A stretch of 37,306 nt of DNA. Source: Acidobacteriales bacterium 13_2_20CM_55_8. GTDB taxonomy: Bacteria > Acidobacteriota > Terriglobia > Terriglobales > Acidobacteriaceae. A program made the translations under genes and the position numbers. Positions within the stretch are counted from its first letter, which is position 1. Each line of letters begins with the position of its first letter. This document shows positions 28,108-35,113 of the stretch, in pieces. Under the pieces are notes generated by a model. It was not told the DNA's origin. It searched no databases and was given only the letters and a program-made list of their open reading frames with translations. Location of the stretch: contig MNDG01000003.1 of assembly GCA_001914815.1 (NCBI GenBank), positions 1,185-38,490 on the forward strand, in the 5' to 3' direction.

Positions 28108-30666
28108 TCACTTCAGTCCTTCTACTACATATAAGTCTGATAGGACGCGATAATAGGAATAGGCGTAGGACTTGCGGTCAACGCTGAAACGTATAAGGGG
28201 CAGAATCTGAATGCCCGCGGGGTCCGGCGGCGCGATATCTTTGAAATCCTGCTGGCGGCCGCTGATTAAGTCCAGGCGAACGATTTTTGCCGGTATTCCA
28301 CGCTTGGCTACCAACATGTCGTTCCCAGTCCATTGCACAACAAAATCACCTTCTTCCAGACCTGAGATCAAGCGCGGCTCTCCTCCTTGAAGGGGATACA
28401 ACAACCTCTGTCGATTGCGTATCGCCAAGACATACTTACCATCGGTCGATATTCTTGGGCCGCTGACTCCCTCGGGGGTGACAGGCGTAGATTTACCATC
28501 AGCCAGGTTAAGAACATAGATACGAGGAGCATGGTTCGGCTCCCTTCCTATGAAAACGATACCCGTGCCATCGGGCAGCCAAGCCATGCGGTTGTGATCC
28601 AGTTGGTCGTGAGTCAGCATTTTGGGTTCACCGGCGCCGGTGGGCAACAGTTGGATTTGTGCCGGCGAGGTGTTGGTAATCGCTGCCACCCATTTACCGT
28701 CGGGCGAAAGCGCAGCAAAGGGGCCGTCTCCGAGGCGGACAGCGGCGGACCCATCGGTCTTGCGGGAGAAGACACCGGCATGAGATCCCACCGCTTCCCC
28801 GGTTTCGCTGAATACCATGGTTCGCCCGTCTGGGGAAAGATCACCTATCAGGGTCCAGTCAAACCAGGACAGATTTCGTTCACGAGTTTCTCCGGGTGGG
28901 AGCGCCGACAAACCCATTTGCGCGTTGTCTTCGCAAAGCAAAACACGACCGTCACGGCTGATGTCCTGCAGGGTCATAGTTCCGGGAACACGCAAGACCA
29001 GACGTTCTTTGCCTGCGAGATTCATCGCGTACAAAGCGCGTGCTGCCCCGGCGGGAGCCGCGGTAAACCACACTTCCTTCCCATTCGCGGCCCAAGAGAG
29101 GCCTTGGATGGTGTTATAAAAGCTGGAGGCGGCTTTTCTGTTTCCCTCGCGATCTATGATGATAATTCGGCCATCGTCTCCTGCCAGAACGTGGTCCGCG
29201 AATGCTATCTCGCCTCCTTTAGGCGAAACTCGCGCATGGCTAACCCAGGCATTTGGGGTATAGATCACTCTTCCAGGCGGATATTCCAACTGACTTCTTC
29301 CGAAACTATTGTTACGGACGATTACGAGCGTTTGTCCATCCCCAGTCCAATCGGCTGACGACACATTCTCTGTAATTTCGCGCGGAGCACCACCAGCCAG
29401 CGGCACCCGCGCCAACGTTCCTGAATTAACAAACGCTGCTACCGGACTTACGTCTCGAGCAACCGCCAATTCTCCGGTGGATGAGATGGACAACAGTTCG
29501 GTGTGGTCCAGGCCCAAGGGTCGCGAATCCGTGCTGTCGAAGCGCGTGGTAAACAACTCATCGGGTTTGCCGTCCCAGGCGGCGCCGTAGACGATGGTCT
29601 GACCGTCGGGCGCAAAACGCGCTGCCCAGATTGTTCCTCGTCGGAAGGTGAGCCGGTGGAAAGAAGGCGCGGAAATGTTGCGATTTCGTATCGCCGCAAA
29701 ATAAACTGCCACGTAAGAGGCGGCTACGACAAGACCGGCGATCGCAGGAATCAGCCAACGGCTCCGGGACGGCCCGGCGATGGCTCGGAGCCCACTTCGG
29801 CTGGTGGCGGAGATCTCAGTTAACGCTTCCAGGTTGAAAGCGACGTCGCTGGCAGATTGAAAACGTGCCACCGGATTTTTCTCCAAACAATGACGCACAA
29901 TCCGTTCCAGCGCCGGTGGCACGTTGCGCGCAGTTTCAGAAAGCTCGGGGGGATCCTCTTTCAGAATCGCGCTCATCGTGTCGGCCGGCGTTTCTCCATG
30001 AAATGCGCGCTTGCCGGAAAGCATTTCATACAGGATGGCGCCGAATGCGAATAGATCAGAACGCTGGTCCGCGGGTTTTCCTCTCACTTGCTCGGGAGAC
30101 ATGTAGCCAACCGTTCCCATCACTAGGCCAGGATCGGTAGCCACCTGCAAGGTGGGAGCCTCAGCCGAAGACGGTGTTCCTTCCGGACGAGTAAGTTTGG
30201 CCAGCCCGAAGTCGAGAATTTTTACCCGGCCGTCGGCGGTGATGAACAGGTTTTCGGGCTTAAGGTCGCGATGGACGATTCCTTTATCGTGCGCTGCCGC
30301 CAATCCGCGCGCGATCTGCAATGCATAGTCGGTCGCGCGCCGTGTGCCCAGTGCACCGGCACGCAGGCGCTCACGCAGAGTTTCACCTTCCAGCAATTCG
30401 GAAACTACATACGGCGCGCCTTTGCTTTCGCCGATGTCATAGATCGCCAGAATATTGGGATGGTTCAAGGCCGCGGCTGCGCGGGCTTCCTGAGCAAAGC
30501 GCTGCAAGCGGTCGGGATCGGCGGAAAAAGAAGCGGGCAATACCTTGATGGCTACGTCGCGTCCCAGCCGCGGATCTCGCGCCCGGTAAACTTCGCCCAT
30601 GCCACCGGCGCCAATCTGCGCGGTGATTTCGTATGGTCCGATCATTTGTCCGGCGAGCACGGCCAT
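28108..30666 (-). CDS. Ser/Thr protein kinase with membrane anchor and TolB-like propeller
   Basis: An 852-residue protein. The Hanks-type kinase domain covers about residues 12-280: glycine loop IGAGGMGEVY, ATP lysine K41 in VAIKVL, E60 in the C-helix, catalytic loop HRDLKPEN with D134, and DFG with D152; activation loop ends GYMSPEQ. A juxtamembrane segment leads to one membrane helix (about 304-326, LIPAIAGLVVAASYVAVYFA). The outer part is a WD40/TolB-like beta-propeller with repeated PDG landmarks (RFAPDGQTIVY, LSPDGRTMVFSE, LSPDGKWVAAI, STDGKYVLAI). This architecture is typical of Acidobacteria. The propeller probably senses a periplasmic ligand. It is divergent from murJ, with 97 bp between. 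Confidence 0.92.
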   Translation of the reverse strand: MAVLAGQMIGPYEITAQIGAGGMGEVYRARDPRLGRDVAIKVLPASFSADPDRLQRFAQEARAAAALNHPNILAIYDIGESKGAPYVVSELLEGETLRERLRAGALGTRRATDYALQIARGLAAAHDKGIVHRDLKPENLFITADGRVKILDFGLAKLTRPEGTPSSAEAPTLQVATDPGLVMGTVGYMSPEQVRGKPADQRSDLFAFGAILYEMLSGKRAFHGETPADTMSAILKEDPPELSETARNVPPALERIVRHCLEKNPVARFQSASDVAFNLEALTEISATSRSGLRAIAGPSRSRWLIPAIAGLVVAASYVAVYFAAIRNRNISAPSFHRLTFRRGTIWAARFAPDGQTIVYGAAWDGKPDELFTTRFDSTDSRPLGLDHTELLSISSTGELAVARDVSPVAAFVNSGTLARVPLAGGAPREITENVSSADWTGDGQTLVIVRNNSFGRSQLEYPPGRVIYTPNAWVSHARVSPKGGEIAFADHVLAGDDGRIIIIDREGNRKAASSFYNTIQGLSWAANGKEVWFTAAPAGAARALYAMNLAGKERLVLRVPGTMTLQDISRDGRVLLCEDNAQMGLSALPPGETRERNLSWFDWTLIGDLSPDGRTMVFSETGEAVGSHAGVFSRKTDGSAAVRLGDGPFAALSPDGKWVAAITNTSPAQIQLLPTGAGEPKMLTHDQLDHNRMAWLPDGTGIVFIGREPNHAPRIYVLNLADGKSTPVTPEGVSGPRISTDGKYVLAIRNRQRLLYPLQGGEPRLISGLEEGDFVVQWTGNDMLVAKRGIPAKIVRLDLISGRQQDFKDIAPPDPAGIQILPLIRFSVDRKSYAYSYYRVLSDLYVVEGLK

Positions 30667-30763
30667 GGCGGTGAAATTATAGCCGCTGTGCCGATTACTG
30701 TGTTTATCCGTGTGAACCCCAAAAAGCCTGGGCTGGTGGTGTTCGTGGGTTAATCTGCAGTGA

Positions 30764-32380
30764 GTGAAGCTTCTGCGCTTTTTCCGGCCGTCACATCAGC
30801 ACAGCGCCTACTCGGCCACCTTGCTGCTGATGACAGCGATCATGCTCTCCCGTGTGATCGGGTACGTTCGCGAGGCATATATCGCGTGGGCGTTTGGCGC
30901 TGGGCCTCAGACCGATGCCTATGTTGCCGGCTTCACTATTCCCGACTGGCTGAACTACATCGTGGCTGGTGGGACGGCGTCCATCACCTTTGTATCTATC
31001 TACACTCGCTTCCTCGCAGAAAAGAGGGAGGAAGACGCACAAAAGACTTTTTCGGTCATCATCACGGTGATGACGGCGGTGCTGGGCGTCGGCGTGATTC
31101 TGGCGGAGATCTTCACTCCTGAGATCTCGCGACATTTATTCAAAGGCTTCGCCCCGGAACAGCTGGAGTTGTGCGTTCACCTCACCCGGATTCTGCTGCC
31201 GGCGCAGATTTTCTTTTATGTCGGAGGCGTGGTTTCGGCAGTGCTGCTCTCCCGGCGCCTGTTTCTGTTTCCCGCTTTCGGACCGCTGATCTATAACGTG
31301 TTCATCATCCTGGGCGGAATTGCTTTGTCACACCGGCTGGGGATTTCGTCTCTCGCCTATGGAGCGTTGCTAGGAAGTTTTCTGGGACCGTTCCTGATCA
31401 ATGCGATCGGCGCGGCAGGCATCGGGACCGGCTATAAGATTTCTTTCAATGTGCGCAATCCGGCGTTTCGGGAATGGGTCCAGCTCTCGATCCCGCTGAT
31501 GCTCGGAGTGTCGCTGGTCACCGCCGACGACTGGATCCTGCGCTACTTTGCTTCCGGCGGCGTAGGCGATATCACGCGACTGAACTATGCCAAGCGCCTG
31601 TTCGCGGTTCCTATCGCTGTCCTGGGACAAGCCACCAGCCAGGCGTCGCTCCCATTTTTTGCGCGCCTGTTTGGAGAAAAACGGATGCACGAATTCGCCG
31701 ATACGGTGAACGGATCCATTTACCGCATTGTTGCCACGTCGCTACTCTTTACCAGTTTCATGATGGCCGCGGCGTTGCCTTTGATCGACCTGGTCTATCG
31801 ACGCGGACACTTCCTGTTTTCTGACTCGCAGCAGACCGCGGTTTATTTCTTTTGGTTCTCGCTGTCATTGGCCTTCTGGTCGGCGCAAGGCCTATATTCG
31901 CGGGCTTTCTATGCGGCCGGCAACACGCTCACGCCGATGATTGCCAGCAGCGTGATTACGCTGGTCTCACTCCCCCTGTACTCCGTGCTCTACCGGACAT
32001 TTTCTACCGCGGGGCTGGCAGTTGCATCCGACCTTGGAATTGTCGCCAACACTCTTGCGCTGGCCATCCTGCTGCATCGGCGCAAGCTGGTTCCGGCGGA
32101 TCAGTTGCCATGGGGGGAATTGGGGAAAGCTGGAATTACCGCGGCTGTGGCCGGCTTGCTGAGTTATCAGGTGGCTCGCATGGTTACTGTAAGCGGCAAC
32201 CGTATCGCCGATCTGGAAGCGCTGGGTTTGATTGCGATCACATGGGGAGCAGCAGTCGCAGCTGGATTGTGGCTCACGCGATCGACGTTGCCCGGTCACT
32301 TGCGCCGCCGGAAAGCAACGCCATATCCACGCGTTGCGGAGGCACAAGCGGAAGAGTTGAGTGCGGGAATCGAACCATAG
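30764..32380 (+). CDS. murJ: Lipid II flippase
   Basis: A 538-residue polytopic membrane protein of the MurJ/MviN family, which moves lipid II to the periplasmic face for peptidoglycan synthesis. The N-terminal ATLLLMTAIMLSRVIGYVREAYIAWAFGAGPQTDAYVAGFTIPDWLNYIVAGG region holds the conserved landmark motifs SRVIGYVRE and TDAY, and about fourteen helices follow. FPAFGPLIYNVFIILG and QATSQASLPFFARLFGE are also typical. The start is GTG 30764; no ATG is available nearby upstream and no strong ribosome site is seen. The final 30 residues are a hydrophilic tail. It is transcribed divergently from the Ser/Thr kinase gene and converges on the Crp/Fnr gene. Confidence 0.93.
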   Translation: MKLLRFFRPSHQHSAYSATLLLMTAIMLSRVIGYVREAYIAWAFGAGPQTDAYVAGFTIPDWLNYIVAGGTASITFVSIYTRFLAEKREEDAQKTFSVIITVMTAVLGVGVILAEIFTPEISRHLFKGFAPEQLELCVHLTRILLPAQIFFYVGGVVSAVLLSRRLFLFPAFGPLIYNVFIILGGIALSHRLGISSLAYGALLGSFLGPFLINAIGAAGIGTGYKISFNVRNPAFREWVQLSIPLMLGVSLVTADDWILRYFASGGVGDITRLNYAKRLFAVPIAVLGQATSQASLPFFARLFGEKRMHEFADTVNGSIYRIVATSLLFTSFMMAAALPLIDLVYRRGHFLFSDSQQTAVYFFWFSLSLAFWSAQGLYSRAFYAAGNTLTPMIASSVITLVSLPLYSVLYRTFSTAGLAVASDLGIVANTLALAILLHRRKLVPADQLPWGELGKAGITAAVAGLLSYQVARMVTVSGNRIADLEALGLIAITWGAAVAAGLWLTRSTLPGHLRRRKATPYPRVAEAQAEELSAGIEP

Positions 32381-32419
32381 GGCTACCGCTCCCCCTGTCA
32401 CACAAGAGGCCGAAAACAA

Positions 32420-33202
32420 CTATCGAACTCCCATGCCTTCGTGAAAATGTTGCAAGGCCCGATAGCACTCACAAGCTGCATCTTCCAGATCTTTGCGATT
32501 CAGAATTTTCACTGCGCCGCGCACGTTTTCGATAGTCCCCGCGCGCTGCAGGACCCCAGCTGCCAAGCTGACGCTGGGACGGCCCGTACCCAACATCTGT
32601 GCCAGAAATTCATGAGTAACTGGCAGCAGATCGGAGTCGACACGGTCCTGACACATAAGCAGCCAGCGGGCCAGCCGCTGCTCAATCTCATGCAGCCGAT
32701 TGCAGGCGGCGATCTGCGCAACCTGTAAGCCTTGGATCAACACATAACGGCTCAATATGACGCGTAACTCCGAAGCGGAGAGAAGAGTTTCTGTAAGCAC
32801 ATCCGACTTCACTCGTAATCCCTCGCCGGATATCTGCATGATGGCGCGATACGGGCCGCGATCCAGGCCGACAGCCAAGGGAGTGCCTACCATACCTTCC
32901 TTGCCGACGACGGCGACTTCAACACTTCTGCCGTCACTGGTAATTACGACGAGTGACGCGAGACCCTGATTCAAGAAATGGGCGAACTCGATGCGCTCGC
33001 CGGCTTCGTGCAGAATGCGATGATGAGGAAGGTCCACGTACTCGAGATAAGGTCGAAGCTGATCGAATTCGCGATCAGGAAGCGACAGCAGGATTACATT
33101 TTTGATCGGCTTGCCCGTGATATCCGTTCGCATGCCCGCCCGCAGCGTGCTTGGTTTATCGAGCTTGCGTGTTTTTCGCAAACGGATGTCTTGCTCGGCC
33201 AC
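32420..33202 (-). CDS. Crp/Fnr-type transcriptional regulator (copy 1)
   Basis: A 260-residue regulator with an N-terminal cyclic-nucleotide-binding-like beta-barrel (about residues 40-150) and a winged helix-turn-helix near residues 195-235 (HEFLAQMLGTGRPSVSLAAGVLQRAG). In place of the cAMP-binding G-E-x-x-R-S signature it reads SDGRSVEVAVVGKEGMVGTPLAVG, so cAMP is probably not the ligand. The C-terminus ALQHFHEGMG is shared with its tandem neighbour. Long blocks are the same in both genes (IKNVILLSLPD, PHHRI, RGPYRAIMQI, IAACNRLHEIEQRLARWLLMCQDRVDS), so they arose by duplication. Target unknown. It converges on murJ. Confidence 0.88.
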   Translation of the reverse strand: MAEQDIRLRKTRKLDKPSTLRAGMRTDITGKPIKNVILLSLPDREFDQLRPYLEYVDLPHHRILHEAGERIEFAHFLNQGLASLVVITSDGRSVEVAVVGKEGMVGTPLAVGLDRGPYRAIMQISGEGLRVKSDVLTETLLSASELRVILSRYVLIQGLQVAQIAACNRLHEIEQRLARWLLMCQDRVDSDLLPVTHEFLAQMLGTGRPSVSLAAGVLQRAGTIENVRGAVKILNRKDLEDAACECYRALQHFHEGMGVR

Positions 33203-33299
33203 TATGTTCCCTTGGAATCTCTCCCGTTTGGTAAGTGCGTAGGCTAGTGATCGCGCGCCGGCTTGTCAGTTCTGCACCGAACTGAGAATTGGAGGAGGG

Positions 33300-34082
33300 C
33301 TATTTCAGGCCAAGTCCGCCGTTGAAGTGCTGGATAACTCCGTAGCACTCGCAGGCTGCACCTTCGAGGCTCTTGCGATTTAGGATTTTCACCGTGCCAC
33401 GCGAGTTTTGGATCAGGCCGGCACGCTGCAGGATACCCGCCGCCAGGCTGACGGTCGGACGTCCGGTGCCCAGCATCTGCGCCATAAAGTCCTGGGTCAA
33501 AGGCAGAAATTGCGAATCCACCCGGTCCTGGCACATCAAGAGCCAGCGCGCCAGGCGCTGCTCGATTTCATGCAGCCGGTTGCAGGCTGCGATTTGCGTT
33601 ACCTGTAATCCCTGCATCAGGGCGTAACGGCTAAGCGCCATTTGCAGCGTGGGTGCTGCCAGTAAAATGTCTTCCAACACTCCTGCTTTAATCCTGACCC
33701 CGGTTCCCGGGATTTGCATAATCGCACGATACGGACCGCGTTGCAGTCCGACCGCCAAAGGGGTTCCGACTACTCCTTCCCGGCCGACAATACCAACTTC
33801 GACACTCCTTCCATCGCTGACCAATACCACCAGCGACGTCATACCTTCGTTCAAAAAATAACCATGTTCGATCTTCTCTCCCGGTTCGTGCATGATCCGG
33901 TGGTGCGGCAGTTCCACAAATTCCAGGTGGGGGCGAAGCAAACTGAATTCATCGTCGGGGAGGGACAACAGAATAACGTTCTTTATTTGCCGGCCGCTGA
34001 CATCGGTCCGCATGCCCGGAACGATGGGGATAACGTTCGACGCTTGCGGCCTCTCGCCGACAACGATGTTAGTAACCGCCAC
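33300..34082 (-). CDS. Crp/Fnr-type transcriptional regulator (copy 2)
   Basis: The upstream partner of the tandem pair, also 260 residues. Domains as in copy 1: barrel at about residues 40-150 with SDGRSVEVGIVGREGVVGTPLAVG, linker helix with CNRLHEIEQRLARW, and helix-turn-helix at about 195-235 (DFMAQMLGTGRPTVSLAAGILQRAG). The first 25 residues differ from copy 1 and the last ten less so. Recognition helices differ only by S/T and V/I changes, so both may bind the same DNA site. The genes are 97 bp apart on the same strand. Ligand and regulon are unknown. It lies downstream of bactofilin, from which it is separated by a terminator. Confidence 0.88.
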   Translation of the reverse strand: MAVTNIVVGERPQASNVIPIVPGMRTDVSGRQIKNVILLSLPDDEFSLLRPHLEFVELPHHRIMHEPGEKIEHGYFLNEGMTSLVVLVSDGRSVEVGIVGREGVVGTPLAVGLQRGPYRAIMQIPGTGVRIKAGVLEDILLAAPTLQMALSRYALMQGLQVTQIAACNRLHEIEQRLARWLLMCQDRVDSQFLPLTQDFMAQMLGTGRPTVSLAAGILQRAGLIQNSRGTVKILNRKSLEGAACECYGVIQHFNGGLGLK

Positions 34083-34197
34083 TGATTCTGCCTCCGAATT
34101 TTTGATGCAGAGAGGCCGCGCCGGTTGTCAAGCAGCACTAAACTTACGACTGTAATTGGAGGGATTTATTCGGGTATGGGACGGGGAACAGGGGAGC

Positions 34198-34239
34198 AGA
34201 AATAGAAACGGGCCTGCCCGGGAAACCACGGGAGGCCCG
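34198..34239 (-). terminator. Intrinsic terminator after bactofilin
   Basis: On the minus strand CGGGCCT (34239-34233) pairs with AGGCCCG (34215-34209); the inner part can add CCCG/CGGG pairs. A T-rich stretch TTTCTATTTCT follows (34208-34198). It lies 13 bases after the bactofilin stop and separates it from the Crp/Fnr pair. Confidence 0.65.
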
Positions 34240-34252
34240 CAGTGGAGAGAAA

Positions 34253-34789
34253 TTACGCGCGCGCTGCGGTCGCCACTTCGCCCGAGGGAGTCATCGTCTT
34301 CGGCAATTCTTCCCCATTGGGTTTCTGGCCGGCCTTGCGGATATCGATTCCGCCCTTGAAAAACGCGCCATCTTCAATCGAGATGCGCGCCGCCACTACG
34401 TCGCCGGTGAGGGAGCCATCGCTGCGAATATCTACCCGGTCGCTTGCGGTCAAATTGCCGCGCACCTTGCCGAGTACAACGATCTCACGCGCATTGATAT
34501 TTGCCGAGACCACGCCATTGCGGCCCACGGTCACGCGGTTGCCTGAAAGATTGATGGAACCTTCCACCCGCCCGTCAATATACAAGGATTCGGAACCGGT
34601 CACTTCGCCCTTGATCACCAGCGATTTGCCGATCGTAGCCTGGTCCGCGGTCGTGGTGGTGGTGCTGGTTACCGGACGCGATACCGTGGGAGCATCGCTC
34701 ACGGCAGAGCTCGTCGGTGTAGGCATGGCGGGACGCTCCGGCTCACCCGGCCGGGTTGGAGTCATGGGCTGATTTGTGGGCTTCCACAT
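34253..34789 (-). CDS. Bactofilin (polymer-forming cytoskeletal protein)
   Basis: A 178-residue protein. After a Pro/Thr-rich disordered N-terminus (about residues 1-48) comes the bactofilin core of short right-handed beta-helix rungs: ATIGKSLVIKGEVTGSESLYIDGRVEGSI, VTVGRNGVVSANINAREIVVLGKVRGNL, SDRVDIRSDGSLTGDVVAARISIEDGAFFKGGI. The G-x-(I/V)-x-G-x-(V/I)-x-G rhythm and IDGRVEG signature are diagnostic. A short disordered tail closes the protein. Bactofilins form non-polar filaments at the inner membrane and help organise cell-wall enzymes and shape. The ATG at 34789 is chosen because no other start precedes the core with a leader of normal size. Confidence 0.92.
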   Translation of the reverse strand: MWKPTNQPMTPTRPGEPERPAMPTPTSSAVSDAPTVSRPVTSTTTTTADQATIGKSLVIKGEVTGSESLYIDGRVEGSINLSGNRVTVGRNGVVSANINAREIVVLGKVRGNLTASDRVDIRSDGSLTGDVVAARISIEDGAFFKGGIDIRKAGQKPNGEELPKTMTPSGEVATAARA

Positions 34790-34945
34790 GTGGCAAAAGG
34801 TCCTTTCCTGATGATGGATTCGGGGTCAAACTCGCATTTCGGTGACCAAATCGAATTGTACTCCGCTAATTCGTATTTCTGACTGTGGAAATTCTGGTTT
34901 TCATTGATGTCATTGAGGTTGATGGGGAACAGGGTTGCAAAATCA

Positions 34946-35113
34946 CTAATTAGCCGTCCACTTGTGCCGGCTTCGGCCTATTACTACAATGTAAATTCCG
35001 CTTGAATCGGCAGTTCTTATCCACCAAACGCGACCGGCGACGGTGTTTACTGAAAGGGTACATCCCGTAATCAGCCAAGATCCTCGCAGTTCCGTATCCG
35101 GAAAGTGCCCCAT
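34946..35113 (-). pseudogene. Possible remnant of a RelE/ParE-like toxin
   Basis: A 55-codon minus-strand frame reads MGHFPDTELRGSWLITG and later GRVWWIRTADSSG, IYIVVIGRSRHKW. The order L-R-G-S-W, then R-V-x-W-I-R, then I-Y-I-V-V-I-G-R-S-R-H recalls the C-terminal half of RelE/ParE-type toxins, but the match is loose, the N-terminal half is missing and no antitoxin is seen. Its start lies on top of the RNase R start codon. It could equally be a chance frame. The rest of 34790-35111 shows no recognised gene. Confidence 0.2.

Noticed and set aside
28387-29358. 323-codon plus-strand frame
   Set aside because: It is antisense to the beta-propeller of the Ser/Thr kinase and has no domain features.
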